64,000 bases of DNA from Cellulomonas aerilata (lineage in GTDB: Bacteria; Actinomycetota; Actinomycetes; Actinomycetales; Cellulomonadaceae). This document shows, one piece after another, positions 8,244-16,891 of this stretch. The stretch spans positions 1 through 64,000 of the forward strand of contig NZ_BJYY01000010.1 in NCBI RefSeq assembly GCF_007991755.1, written 5' to 3'. Position 1 is the first letter of the stretch, and each line of letters opens with the position of its first letter. The translations under genes were made by a program, and so were the position numbers. The notes under the pieces are model-generated. The model had not been told where the DNA came from, did not search any database, and saw nothing but the letters and a program-made list of their open reading frames with translations.

Positions 8244-11200
8244 TCAGCCCACCACGAGGACGAGGTCCCCGCCCTCGAGCTGCTGCACCGCCCCGATCGC
8301 CAGGCGCGTCACGGTCCCGGCGACCGGCGTGGTGATGGCGGCCTCCATCTTCATGGCCTCGACGGTCGCGACCGTCTGACCGGCCTCGACGCTCTGCCCC
8401 TCCTGCACCACCGGGGTCACGGCTCCGGCGAACGGAGCGGCGATGTGCCCGGGCACGCCGGGGTCGGCCTTCTCCGAGGTCGCCACGTCCACGTCGACGC
8501 TGCGGTCGCGGACCTGCAGCGGACGCAGCTGGCCGTTGAGCGTGAACATGACGCTGCGCATGCCGCGCTCGTCCGGCTCGCCGACGGCCTCCAGACCCAC
8601 GAGCAGGTGCACGCCCTTCTCCAGGACGATGTCGACCTCGTCCCCGGCCTGCATGCCGTACAGGTACTTGTCGGTCGACAGCACCGAGACGTCGCCGTAC
8701 GCGGCGCGGTTGGCCTCGTACTCCTTCGTCGGCCCCGGGAACAGCAGGTGGTTGAGCCGGTCCTGCCGGGTCGCGGAGTCCCCCGCGAGCTCGGCGCGGT
8801 CCTCGTCGGTCAGCGGCGTGACGCCCTGCCGGACCGTGCGGCCCGCGAGGGCCTTGGTCCGGAACGGCTCCGGCCAGCCGCCGGGCGGGTCGCCGAGCTC
8901 GCCGGAGAGGAAGCTGACCACGGAGTCGGGGATGTCGAAGCCGGCGGGGTCCTCGGCGAACCTGGCCGGGTCCGCCCCGCGCGCCACGAGGTGCAGCGCG
9001 AGGTCGCCGACGACCTTGGACGACGGCGTGACCTTGACCAGCCGGCCCAGGATCCGGTCGGCGGCGGCGTAGGTGGACTCGATGTCCTCGAACCGGTCCC
9101 CCAGGCCCAGGGCGATCGCCTGCTGGCGCAGGTTGGACAGCTGCCCGCCGGGGATCTCGTGGTCGTACACGCGGCCGGTGGGGCCGGGCAGACCGGACTC
9201 GAACGGCCGGTACAGCCGCCGCACGGCCTCCCAGTACGGCTCGAGGTCCGACACCGCCCGCAGGTCCAGGCCGGTCTCGCGGTCCGTGTGCTCCAGCGCG
9301 GCGACCAGCGCGGACAGGGACGGCTGGCTCGTGGTGCCGGCCATCGCGGCCGAGGCGGCGTCCACGGCGTCGGCGCCGGCGGCGGACGCGGCGAGCAGGG
9401 TCGCGAGCTGCCCGCCGGCCGTGTCGTGCGTGTGCACGTGGACGGGCAGGTCGAAGCGCTCGCGCAGCGCGGTGACCAGGCGCGTCGCCGCGGCGGGCCG
9501 GAGCAGGCCGGCCATGTCCTTGATCGCCAGGACGTGCGCCCCGGCGTCGACGATGCGCTCCGCGAGGCGGAGGAAGTAGTCGAGGGTGTACAGGTCCTCG
9601 GCCGGGTCGAGCAGGTTGCCCGTGTAGCACAGCGCGACCTCGGCGACCGGGGTCCCGGCCTCGCGGACCGCCTGGATCGCCGGACGCATCTGCTCGACGT
9701 CGTTCAGCGCGTCGAAGATGCGGAAGATGTCGATGCCGGTCGCGGTCGCCTCGCGCACGAACGCGTCGGTCACCTCCGTCGGGTACGGGGTGTAGCCCAC
9801 CGTGTTGCGGCCGCGCAGCAGCATCTGGATGGCGACGTTCGGCAGCGCCTCACGCAGCGCGGCGAGACGGTCCCACGGGTCCTCGCCGAGGAACCGCAGC
9901 GCGACGTCGTAGGTGGCGCCTCCCCAGGCCTCGACCGACAGCAGCTGGGGGGTGAGCCGCGCGACGTGCGGCGCGACCGCGACCAGGTCGTGGGTGCGCA
10001 CCCGGGTCGCCAGGAGCGACTGGTGCGCGTCCCGGAACGTGGTGTCGGTGACGGCCAGGGTCGGCTGCGCGCGCAGCGCGGCGGCGAAGCCCTCGGGCCC
10101 GAGCTCGAGCAGGCGCTGCCGGCTGCCCGCGGGCGCCGGGACGTGCAGGTCGACCCGCGGCAGCTTGCTCGCGGGGTCGACCGTGGAGGTGGGCGGGCCG
10201 TGGGGCCGGTTGACGGTGACGTCCCCGAGGAACGCGAGGAGCTTGGTGCCACGGTCCGCGCTGCGCCGGGCGGCGAGCAGCTGCGGGCGCTCCTCGATGA
10301 ACGACGTCGCCAGCTCGCCCGCGACGAAGGCCTCGTCGGCGAGGACGGCCTGCAGGAACGGGATGTTGGTGCGCACGCCGCGGATGCGGAACTCGGCCAG
10401 GGCCCGCCGGGCCCGGCGCACGGCGGTCGGGAAGTCCCGGCCGCGGCAGGTCAGCTTGACCAGCATGGAGTCGAAGTGGCCGGAGATCTCCGCGCCGGCG
10501 GTGGCGGTCGCACCGTCCAGGCGAACACCGGCGCCGCCCGGCGACCGGTAGGCGACGATGCGGCCGGTGTCCGGACGGAAGCCGTTCGCCGGGTCCTCGG
10601 TGGTGATGCGCGACTGCAGCGCGAACCCGTTGACGTGCACGGTCTCCTGGCTGATGCCGAGGTCGGCGAGGGTCTCCCCCGCCGCGATCCGCATCTGCGA
10701 CGAGACGAGGTCGATGTCGGTGACCTCCTCGGTCACCGTGTGCTCGACCTGGATGCGCGGGTTCATCTCGATGAACACGTGCTGGCCCGCCCGCGCACCG
10801 ACCGTGTCGACGAGGAACTCCACCGTCCCGGCGTTCTGGTAGCCGATGCTGCGCGCGAACGTGACGGCGTCGCGGCACAGGGCGTCGCGGATCGCCGGGT
10901 CCAGGTTCGGCGCCGGGGCGATCTCGATGACCTTCTGGTGCCGGCGCTGCACGGAGCAGTCGCGCTCGAACAGGTGCACGACCTCGCCGGTCGCGTCCGC
11001 CAGGATCTGCACCTCGATGTGCCGCGGGCGCAGGACGGCCTGCTCGAGGAACATCGTCGGGTCCCCGAACGCGCTGTCCGCCTCGCGCATCGCCGCCGAC
11101 AGCGCCTCGCGCAGGTCCTCGGGACGGTCCACCCGGCGCATGCCGCGGCCACCGCCGCCGGCGACCGCCTTGGCGAAGATCGGGAACCCGATCCGCTCGG

Positions 11201-11642
11201 CGGCTGCCACGAGCTCCTCGACGTCCGCGGACGGCTCCGACGACTCGAGCACCGGGATGCCCGCCTCGCGGGCGGCCTTCAGGGCGCGGACCTTGTTGCC
11301 GGCCAGCTCGAGGACCTCCGGCGGGGGGCCGACGAACGTGATCCCGGCGGCCCGGCAGGCGCGCGCCAGGTCGGGGTTCTCCGACAGGAAGCCGTAGCCG
11401 GGGTAGACCGCGTCGGCGCCGGCGTCCTGGGCGACGCGCAGGATCTCCTGGATGTCCAGGTAGGCCCGCACGGGGTGGCCGGTGTCCCCGATCGGGTACG
11501 CCTCGTCGGCCTTGAGCCGGTGCTCGGAGTTGCGGTCCTCGTGCGGGAACACCGCGACCGTCCGCGCCCCGAGCTCATAGGCCGCGCGGAACGCGCGGAC
11601 GGCGATCTCTGCGCGGTTCGCGACGAGCACCTTGGAGAACAA
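8244..11642 (-). CDS. pyc: pyruvate carboxylase
   Basis: A 1132-aa single-chain biotin enzyme that carboxylates pyruvate to oxaloacetate with ATP and bicarbonate (anaplerosis). Order: biotin carboxylase (FSKVLVANRAEIAVRAF at the start; GGGGRGMR glycine-rich ATP loop; EMNPRIQVEHTVTEE), carboxyltransferase (TVTDTTFRDAHQSLLATR, near 520; metal-binding HVHTHDTAGGQ), a PYC-specific linker, and a C-terminal biotinyl domain with EAMKMEA, biotin-Lys near residue 1098. The start codon is TTG with GAGGTGA upstream, supported by the family's conserved MFSKVLVANR start. It is monocistronic and complete, with the usual family length. Confidence 0.97.
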   Translation of the reverse strand: MFSKVLVANRAEIAVRAFRAAYELGARTVAVFPHEDRNSEHRLKADEAYPIGDTGHPVRAYLDIQEILRVAQDAGADAVYPGYGFLSENPDLARACRAAGITFVGPPPEVLELAGNKVRALKAAREAGIPVLESSEPSADVEELVAAAERIGFPIFAKAVAGGGGRGMRRVDRPEDLREALSAAMREADSAFGDPTMFLEQAVLRPRHIEVQILADATGEVVHLFERDCSVQRRHQKVIEIAPAPNLDPAIRDALCRDAVTFARSIGYQNAGTVEFLVDTVGARAGQHVFIEMNPRIQVEHTVTEEVTDIDLVSSQMRIAAGETLADLGISQETVHVNGFALQSRITTEDPANGFRPDTGRIVAYRSPGGAGVRLDGATATAGAEISGHFDSMLVKLTCRGRDFPTAVRRARRALAEFRIRGVRTNIPFLQAVLADEAFVAGELATSFIEERPQLLAARRSADRGTKLLAFLGDVTVNRPHGPPTSTVDPASKLPRVDLHVPAPAGSRQRLLELGPEGFAAALRAQPTLAVTDTTFRDAHQSLLATRVRTHDLVAVAPHVARLTPQLLSVEAWGGATYDVALRFLGEDPWDRLAALREALPNVAIQMLLRGRNTVGYTPYPTEVTDAFVREATATGIDIFRIFDALNDVEQMRPAIQAVREAGTPVAEVALCYTGNLLDPAEDLYTLDYFLRLAERIVDAGAHVLAIKDMAGLLRPAAATRLVTALRERFDLPVHVHTHDTAGGQLATLLAASAAGADAVDAASAAMAGTTSQPSLSALVAALEHTDRETGLDLRAVSDLEPYWEAVRRLYRPFESGLPGPTGRVYDHEIPGGQLSNLRQQAIALGLGDRFEDIESTYAAADRILGRLVKVTPSSKVVGDLALHLVARGADPARFAEDPAGFDIPDSVVSFLSGELGDPPGGWPEPFRTKALAGRTVRQGVTPLTDEDRAELAGDSATRQDRLNHLLFPGPTKEYEANRAAYGDVSVLSTDKYLYGMQAGDEVDIVLEKGVHLLVGLEAVGEPDERGMRSVMFTLNGQLRPLQVRDRSVDVDVATSEKADPGVPGHIAAPFAGAVTPVVQEGQSVEAGQTVATVEAMKMEAAITTPVAGTVTRLAIGAVQQLEGGDLVLVVG

Positions 11643-11858
11643 CGACTCACCTCATCCGATCGGTCGGCAGGCACGCCGAGGCGACCTGCGCGGGTCGACG
11701 ACGATCCTGCTGTCCGGGCCGCGGGCGCAGGGCGCGCCCCGGCGGTCCGACGGGCGCGATCCTGCCATGCCCGGTGCGCTCACGTCGCCGTCGTCCGCGG
11801 ACCGGCGGACGTGCCGTCCGGGCCCGGGCGCACCCCGTCGCCCCGGACGCACGACGGC

Positions 11859-11920
11859 CCGACACCGTCAGGGCGCCGGGCCGGGTGCACGGCACCGGGC
11901 GCCGTGAGGGCAGGTGTCGG
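11859..11920 (-). terminator. extended imperfect hairpin downstream of merR
   Basis: The outer arms CCGACACC (11859-11866) and GGTGTCGG (11913-11920) pair perfectly and enclose further complementary GC-rich sequence (GCGCCGG with CCGGGCGC). It begins 3 bp after the merR stop codon, so it probably terminates the leftward cluster ahead of the pyc promoter region. Confidence 0.5.
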
Positions 11921-11923
11921 TGC

Positions 11924-12511
11924 TCAGCCCGCGGTGCGGGCCTGGCGACGACGGGCGAGCTCGTCGCCGGCGACGGCCGGGACGCCGGCGTCGTCCTCGG
12001 CGCGCTCGGTGGGCAGCTCGGCGAGGGTCCCCTCGACCTCCCGCCACACGCGGCCGACGGCGATGCCGAACACGCCCTGGCCGCCCTGCACGAGGTCGAT
12101 GACCTCGTCGGCGGAGGTGCACTCGTAGACGGACGCACCGTCGGACATCAGGGTGATCTGCGCCAGGTCCTCCACGCCGCGCTCACGCAGGTGCGCGACC
12201 GCGGTGCGGATCTGCTGCAGCGAGACGCCGGTGTCCAGCAGACGCTTGACGACCTTCAGGACGAGGATGTCGCGGAAGCTGTAGAGGCGCTGCGTCCCGG
12301 AGCCGGTCGCCGGGCGGATGCTCGGCTCGACCAGCCCGGTGCGGGCCCAGTAGTCCAGCTGCCGGTAGGTGATGCCGGCGGCACGGCACGCGGTGGGGCC
12401 GCGGTAGCCGGTCGTCGTGTCGAGGTCCGGGAGGTCGTCACCGAACAACAGGCCCTGGGCCCGCTGCGGTACGCCGCCGGCGACCTCCACGGGCTCTCCT
12501 GTGCCGCTCAC
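11924..12511 (-). CDS. MerR-family regulator (Rv1830-type)
   Basis: A 195-aa transcription factor. A winged-helix MerR domain spans about residues 30-110: YRGPTACRAAGITYRQLDYWARTGLVEPS, then QRLYSFRDILVLKVVKRLLDTGVSLQQIR. The C-terminal half has no metal-binding cysteine pattern. Its position downstream of the bifunctional nuclease, FtsR-like and GarA genes matches M. tuberculosis Rv1827-Rv1830. The GTG at 12511 is chosen because AGGAGG lies 4 nt upstream; a second GTG at 12490 is possible. A promoter at 12620-12648 shows it can be expressed apart from the upstream genes. Confidence 0.9.
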   Translation of the reverse strand: MSGTGEPVEVAGGVPQRAQGLLFGDDLPDLDTTTGYRGPTACRAAGITYRQLDYWARTGLVEPSIRPATGSGTQRLYSFRDILVLKVVKRLLDTGVSLQQIRTAVAHLRERGVEDLAQITLMSDGASVYECTSADEVIDLVQGGQGVFGIAVGRVWREVEGTLAELPTERAEDDAGVPAVAGDELARRRQARTAG

Positions 12512-12619
12512 GCGTCCTCCTGAGTCAACCTCTGATCGCACCCGCCGAGGTGTCGGCGCCCTAGCCGACCTGCCGCGGCGTGGCCGCCGGCGGTCGGAGT
12601 ACTTCGGATGTCATTTGTC

Positions 12620-12648
12620 ACGCTAGGCCGGTGCCCCATCCCCGTCAA
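12620..12648 (-). promoter_or_regulatory. sigma-70-type promoter of merR
   Basis: On the minus strand TTGACG (12648-12643), a 17-nt spacer and TAGCGT (12625-12620) match the actinobacterial housekeeping consensus TTGACN-17-TANNNT. Transcription would start near 12613, leaving a leader of about 100 nt before the GTG at 12511. Confidence 0.65.
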
Positions 12649-12698
12649 CGAGGCGGGCGGCGACACGCGGAGGCGTGTCGCACGGCGCGTGTCTCACG

Positions 12699-12715
12699 TT
12701 CGACCTGAGGTCGAA
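12699..12715. promoter_or_regulatory. perfect 17-bp palindrome near merR promoter
   Basis: TTCGACCT, G, AGGTCGAA: eight perfectly paired bases either side of one central base. It lies 51 bp upstream of the -35 box of merR and 26 bp beyond the end of the bifunctional nuclease gene. Next to it (12661-12680) is an 8-bp stem with a 4-nt loop. MerR-family operators are palindromes of this kind, so autoregulation is a reasonable guess. Confidence 0.45.
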
Positions 12716-12740
12716 GCTAGGCGTCCGGGCGCGGCGCCGC

Positions 12741-13271
12741 CTAGGGCAGCCCCCGGGGCGGCTCGGGCGAGGCCGGCGGCTCCTCGCCCTCCTCGAAGTC
12801 CTCGGGGCTGATCTGGTCGAGGAACCGCCGGAAGCGCTCCATCTCCTGCTCGGCCGGCTTGGTGGACGCCTCCACCCCGGCGACCGCCACGACCTCGGCC
12901 GAGCACAGCACGGGGCTGCCGGTGCGGACCGCCAGCGCGATTGCGTCCGACGCGCGCGAGTCGACCCGCGCCCCGGTGGCCAGCACGAGCGCCGCGTGGA
13001 ACACCCCGTCGGTCAGGTCGGTGATCTCCACCCGCTCCAGCCCCACCCCCAGCGTGGTCAGCACGTTGCGCAGCAGGTCGTGGGTCATGGGACGCGGCGG
13101 GACGATGCCGGCCTGGGCCGTGGCGATCGCGCTGGCCTCCGACGGGCCGATGAGGATGGGGACGAAGAGCTCGGCGGCCGGGTCGAGGAGCAGCACGACG
13201 ATCTCGTCGTCGACCAGGTGCTGGCGCACGCCGACGACCTCGACCGGGACCATCTCCTCGTCGTCGCCCAT
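12741..13271 (-). CDS. bifunctional nuclease family protein (DUF151, Rv1829-type)
   Basis: A 176-aa protein of the DUF151/bifunctional nuclease family (VPVEVVGVRQHLVDDEIVVLLL at the start; ILIGPSEASAIATAQAG; PRPMTHDLLRNVL; RVDSRASDAIALAVRTGSPV). Family members are reported to have RNase/DNase activity. The acidic Pro-rich tail (EDFEEGEEPPASPEPP) is typical of actinobacterial members. ATG at 13271 is used; a GTG one codon upstream and an ATG seven codons downstream are alternatives, and none has a good ribosome binding site. It lies between two merR-type genes, as in mycobacteria. Confidence 0.92.
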   Translation of the reverse strand: MGDDEEMVPVEVVGVRQHLVDDEIVVLLLDPAAELFVPILIGPSEASAIATAQAGIVPPRPMTHDLLRNVLTTLGVGLERVEITDLTDGVFHAALVLATGARVDSRASDAIALAVRTGSPVLCSAEVVAVAGVEASTKPAEQEMERFRRFLDQISPEDFEEGEEPPASPEPPRGLP

Positions 13272-13300
13272 CACACGCTCACGCTACGACCACGCGGGCC

Positions 13301-14089
13301 TCACGGCGCAAGGTCCGCCACACCCGCCCGGACCATGACGGTGTGGAGCTGTCCGCACAGCTCGCCGACCTCGGCGGCCAGGGTCGCGGCACGCGCCCGG
13401 GACGACGAGGTGTGCTGCCCGCGCCACGGGGCGACGACCTGCTCGACGAGGTCGACCTGACGGTCGGCGGCGGAGCGGAACGCACGCAGGTGGCGGGCGT
13501 CGATCCCGTGCTCGCGCAGCGCGGCCGCCAGCACGACGACGTCGCGGGCCCACAGGTCGAAGTGGCCGCGCGACCCCGGCCGCAGCACGCCGGCGTCCAC
13601 GAGCTCGGTGACCACGGACTCCTCCACGCCCGCCTCCGCGGCGAGCCCGGCGGCGGTGAACCGTCCGGCCACCGTGGGCGCCTGCCGGACGCCGTCGTTC
13701 GTCGCCAGGCGGGCCGGTGCCGGTCGCTCGTCCTCGTCGCCGGCGTCCAGGGCAGCGAGCTGCTCGCCGATGACCTTCAGCGGCAGGTAGCGGTCGCGCT
13801 GCTGGCGCAGCACGTACCGGAGCCGCTCGACGTCGGCGGGGCTGTACTGCCGGTAGCCGGCCTGCGTGCGGTCGGGCTCGACGAGCCCCTGCTCCTCGAG
13901 GAAGCGCAGCTTGGAGTTCGTGACGGTCGGGAACTCCAGCTGCAGGGCGCCCAGCACGTCCGAGATGCGCATGGACGCCCGGCGGGAGATGCCACGCGGC
14001 CACGGCTCGACGACGTGCGGGCGGGTGGGCTGCGGGGGCTGGTTCGCCGCCGCGAGCGGCTGGTGGGCGCGGTCCTGCGAGGGGCTCAC
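13301..14089 (-). CDS. ftsR: FtsR-like MerR-family transcriptional regulator (Rv1828-type)
   Basis: A 262-aa regulator. After about 40 disordered residues comes a MerR helix-turn-helix (MRISDVLGALQLEFPTVTNS, then KLRFLEEQGLVEPDRTQAGYRQYSPADVERLRYVLRQQ). The longer C-terminal half contains a second winged-helix-like stretch (FTAAGLAAEAGVEESVVTELVDAGVLRP). The corynebacterial member, FtsR, activates ftsZ; mycobacterial Rv1828 is its counterpart. GTG at 14089 begins 8 nt after the garA stop and fits the reading; upstream starts would overlap garA. GarA and this regulator are probably co-transcribed. Confidence 0.9.
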   Translation of the reverse strand: MSPSQDRAHQPLAAANQPPQPTRPHVVEPWPRGISRRASMRISDVLGALQLEFPTVTNSKLRFLEEQGLVEPDRTQAGYRQYSPADVERLRYVLRQQRDRYLPLKVIGEQLAALDAGDEDERPAPARLATNDGVRQAPTVAGRFTAAGLAAEAGVEESVVTELVDAGVLRPGSRGHFDLWARDVVVLAAALREHGIDARHLRAFRSAADRQVDLVEQVVAPWRGQHTSSSRARAATLAAEVGELCGQLHTVMVRAGVADLAP

Positions 14090-14096
14090 GACCGGC

Positions 14097-14654
14097 TCAC
14101 GGCTGGACGGGTGCGGAGGCGCCGCCCGCCTCACGCCGGGGGCTCGGGTGGAACGTGAGGCGGTACTTGCCGATCTGCACCTCGTCGCCGGCCCGCAGCA
14201 CCGTGGAGTCGATGCGGTTGCGGTTGACGTACGTGCCGTTCAGCGAGCCGATGTCCCGCACGACGAATCCCTCGCCCTCGCGCACGAACTCCGCGTGCCG
14301 GCGGGAGACGGTGACGTCGTCGAGGAAGATGTCGGCGTCCACGCTGCGGCCGGCGACCGTGCGGGGCGCGTCCAGCAGGAAGCGCGCGCCGATGCTCGGG
14401 CCCCGCTGCATGATCAGCAGCGCCGAGGTGGTGGGCAGCGCCATCACCGCGGACTTGTCGGCGGAGGTGAGCCCGGCCGGCGCGAGGGCGTCCGGGTCCT
14501 GGTCGACCGTGCCGAGGTTGCCCAGGTCGCCGAGGTTGACGGTCGTCTCGGCGCTGCTGCGCTGACCGGTGGCGGAGTGGGCGCCGGACCCGGCGGTGGC
14601 GGCTCCGGCGTCGTCCTCGCGCGCGGGCTCGGGCACCTGTGGGCCGTGCGTCAT
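14097..14654 (-). CDS. garA: FHA-domain signalling protein GarA/OdhI-like
   Basis: A 185-aa protein with a disordered N-terminus holding a Thr-Thr pair (SSAETTVNLGDL), matching the site at which Ser/Thr kinases phosphorylate GarA/OdhI. A C-terminal FHA domain (about 85-170) shows RTVAGRSVDADIFLDD, VSRRHAEF and GSLNGTYVNRN, with the phosphothreonine-binding Arg, Ser and Asn. In mycobacteria and corynebacteria the unphosphorylated protein inhibits 2-oxoglutarate dehydrogenase and controls glutamate metabolism. The residues after the TT differ from the SVFRADL consensus. Unlike M. tuberculosis, no gcvH lies next to it. Confidence 0.92.
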   Translation of the reverse strand: MTHGPQVPEPAREDDAGAATAGSGAHSATGQRSSAETTVNLGDLGNLGTVDQDPDALAPAGLTSADKSAVMALPTTSALLIMQRGPSIGARFLLDAPRTVAGRSVDADIFLDDVTVSRRHAEFVREGEGFVVRDIGSLNGTYVNRNRIDSTVLRAGDEVQIGKYRLTFHPSPRREAGGASAPVQP

Positions 14655-14748
14655 CTCGCCTCCCGAGCGTGGTGGTGGGGCGCCGACATCAGGGCGTCGG
14701 CGCAGGTGTGAGCACAGACTATGGGGTGGCGACGGGGCCGCGCAGCCT

Positions 14749-15516
14749 TCATCCCCCGTCCGCGGGGACGGGGGTGGCGAACCTCGGCTCGGGCACCGGG
14801 CGGGTGGCGGTGACCTCCACGAGGGTGCGCGCGCGGGGGGTCCCGGTGCCCCCGTTGTTGCGCACCGCGGACAGCGCGCCCCCCGGGATCTCCAGCGCCG
14901 GACCGAGGGTGTCGGGGTCCCCGATGGCCAGCCACCGGTAGGGCGGCTCGAGGAGCTCGCCGTCGACCTCGACGCCGTCGGACGTGTCCACGAAGTGGCT
15001 GCTCGCCACGATGCGGCGGTCGTTGAGCTGCACCGCCTCCGCGCCGGCGTTGCGCAGCTCCTCCAGGACGTTGAAGAGCGTCAGGGCGGGTACGCGCCCG
15101 TCCGGGTCGGCGACGACCAGCTCGATGCCGGGCCCCTGGGCCGGCAGCCGCCCGGAGAGGATCCCCTGGATGGCGGCCGCCTCGGTCGCCGCCTCGAGCG
15201 CGGCCTGCTGCTGGTCGGAGCCGCTGAGCAGCTCCTGCCGGGTGGCCTCCAGGGCCGCCGCCTCGCGCTCGAGCTCCTCGGTGCGCTGGTTCGCCTGGTC
15301 CAGGATCCGCACGAGCTCGGACTGCGGCAGCGTCGACAGGCCCTCGACCTGGTTCTGGCGGACCTGCACCACGACGGCGAACCCGAGGACGCCGCACAGC
15401 AGCCCCGCGAGCAGCTGCGACCGGGAGCTGCGCGGACGCAGCGACCGCAGCAGGGTCCGCCAGGCCGAGGACGGCGCGGAGGGAGCGGTCCCCTGCGGGT
15501 CGCCGGTCACGGTCAC
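14749..15516 (-). CDS. DUF881 family membrane-anchored protein (second copy)
   Basis: A 255-aa protein with one N-terminal transmembrane segment (LLAGLLCGVLGFAVVVQV, about 35-52), an extracytoplasmic coiled coil rich in Glu/Ala (about 70-120), and the DUF881 core (LSGRLPAQGPGIELVVADPD, VLEELRNAGAEAVQLNDRRI, PPYRWLAIGDPDTL). The GTG at 15516 overlaps the stop of the small basic protein gene by 4 bp (GTGA), so translation is probably coupled. DUF881 proteins are widespread in Gram-positives, usually near division or envelope genes; their function is not established. Confidence 0.92.
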   Translation of the reverse strand: MTVTGDPQGTAPSAPSSAWRTLLRSLRPRSSRSQLLAGLLCGVLGFAVVVQVRQNQVEGLSTLPQSELVRILDQANQRTEELEREAAALEATRQELLSGSDQQQAALEAATEAAAIQGILSGRLPAQGPGIELVVADPDGRVPALTLFNVLEELRNAGAEAVQLNDRRIVASSHFVDTSDGVEVDGELLEPPYRWLAIGDPDTLGPALEIPGGALSAVRNNGGTGTPRARTLVEVTATRPVPEPRFATPVPADGG

Positions 15517-15845
15517 GCCTTGAACAGGTGACGGCGGATCGCGGCGGCGTTGGAGAAGATCCGGATGCCGAGGACGACGACGACGGCGGTCGACAGCTGC
15601 GTGCCGACGCCCAGCTGGTCCCCGAGGAAGACGATCAGCGCGGCCACCACGGCGTTGGACAGGAACGAGACCACGAACACCCGGTCGTCGAAGATGCCGT
15701 CCAGCAGCGCCCGCAGCCCGCCGAACAGCGCGTCCAGCGCCGCGACCACGGCGATGGGCAGGTACGGCTGGAGCGACGGCGGCACGGTGGGCTGGAGCAC
15801 CAGTCCCCCGATGACACCGACGAGCAGGCCGAGCACGGCGATCAC
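15513..15845 (-). CDS. sbp: small basic protein, DUF1290 family
   Basis: A 110-aa integral membrane protein with three hydrophobic segments (IAVLGLLVGVIGGLVL, about 30-45, and VSFLSNAVVAALIVFLGD) and the family sequence PYLPIAVVAALDALFGGLRA. It ends in the basic stretch IFSNAAAIRRHLFKA. B. subtilis Sbp belongs to the same family and sits near ftsZ-region genes. Both ends overlap DUF881 genes by 4 bp (GTGA at 15842-15845 and 15513-15516), giving a tightly coupled DUF881-sbp-DUF881 trio. Confidence 0.92.
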   Translation of the reverse strand: MIAVLGLLVGVIGGLVLQPTVPPSLQPYLPIAVVAALDALFGGLRALLDGIFDDRVFVVSFLSNAVVAALIVFLGDQLGVGTQLSTAVVVVLGIRIFSNAAAIRRHLFKA

Positions 15846-16891
15846 GACAGGTCCCTCTCGTTCGACTGCCCCGACGATGCCACATCGCCGGCGGCCCCCC
15901 GCGCCCCGTCGTCGGCGTCGGGGCCGGGGCCCTGTCCGGGGTCGACCGCGTCCGGGGGCTGCGAGCCGGGCGCGACGGTCGACCGGCCCGGCTGCTCCGG
16001 CAGGGCCGGCTCGCCGGGCTCGGCGGGCTCGGCGGGCGGCGGCACGGTCGCCGCCGACAGCCGCGTGCGGGAGGAGCCGGGCAGCTCCAGCCGGTCCTGC
16101 GCGCTGATGTCGCTGCCGATCTCGTAGGTGTTGCGCAGGGTCGACAGGTGCTGGGCGGCCGCCGTCCGCGCGAACGCGGTCTGCATCGCGGCGGGGTCGC
16201 CGATGGCCTCCACGACGTACGGCCCGGTGAGCGGGGCCAGGTCGACGAGGATGGCGCTGCCGGCGCTGCGGATCGCGGTCAGCACGGTCAGCCGCTGACC
16301 GTTGACCGCGATGGCCTCCGCCCCGGCTGCCCACAGGCCGTTCGTCACCACCTGCAGGTCGACGTCCTGCACGCGCTGGTCGGGGTCCGCCTCCCCGGTG
16401 TCGCCCTGCGCGGTGGGCGCGTCCGTCAGGGTCAGCCGCAGGCCGGGTCCGCTCACGGACGCCGTCCCCGCGGCCAGCTCGTCGCGCGCGAGCTCCTCGA
16501 GCAGGGCGGGGTCGTCGGCCCCGAGCGCCTGCGTGCGCAGCCGGGCGATCTCGCGGCTGACGGCATCGTTGGACGCGAGGAGGGCGGCGGAGCGGTCGCC
16601 CTGCTCGGTGATCTGCTCGGTGAGGAGCGTCCGGGCCCGGGTGGCCTCGGGCTGCGGGGCGCGCAGCGAGGAGGCGGCGGTGGTCACGGCCAGCCCGAGC
16701 CCGACGGCGACGACGACGACCGCGATCCGCTGCCGGGCCGGTGCCCGCCGGGACCCCTCGAGCCGGTGTCGCTCCGCCGCCTCGGCGTAACCCGGGTCGA
16801 GCGGCTTGTGCATGACCTCGTTGATCAACGTCATCGACGCGTCCACGGGCCCGCGGGGTGCGTGCGGACGCGCGTCGGACCGGGTGCTCAC
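15842..16891 (-). CDS. DUF881 family membrane-anchored protein (first copy)
   Basis: A 349-aa paralogue of the protein at 14749-15516. Residues 1-50 are cytoplasmic (MTLINEVMHKPLDPGYAEAA is a conserved motif of this subgroup). One transmembrane segment follows (IAVVVVAVGLGLAVTTAA), then a coiled coil and a DUF881 core (VVTNGLWAAGAEAIAVNGQR, PYVVEAIGDPAAMQ). The last 60 residues are a Pro/Gly/Asp-rich extension not seen in the second copy. The GTG at 16891 overlaps the stop of the upstream phosphatidyltransferase gene by 4 bp. Confidence 0.9.
   Translation of the reverse strand: MSTRSDARPHAPRGPVDASMTLINEVMHKPLDPGYAEAAERHRLEGSRRAPARQRIAVVVVAVGLGLAVTTAASSLRAPQPEATRARTLLTEQITEQGDRSAALLASNDAVSREIARLRTQALGADDPALLEELARDELAAGTASVSGPGLRLTLTDAPTAQGDTGEADPDQRVQDVDLQVVTNGLWAAGAEAIAVNGQRLTVLTAIRSAGSAILVDLAPLTGPYVVEAIGDPAAMQTAFARTAAAQHLSTLRNTYEIGSDISAQDRLELPGSSRTRLSAATVPPPAEPAEPGEPALPEQPGRSTVAPGSQPPDAVDPGQGPGPDADDGARGAAGDVASSGQSNERDLS

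Noticed and set aside
8445-12128. Very long open frame on the plus strand opposite pyruvate carboxylase and merR
   Set aside because: It is rich in Arg, Gly and Val with no motif, and lies entirely antisense to strongly conserved genes; such frames are expected in very GC-rich DNA.
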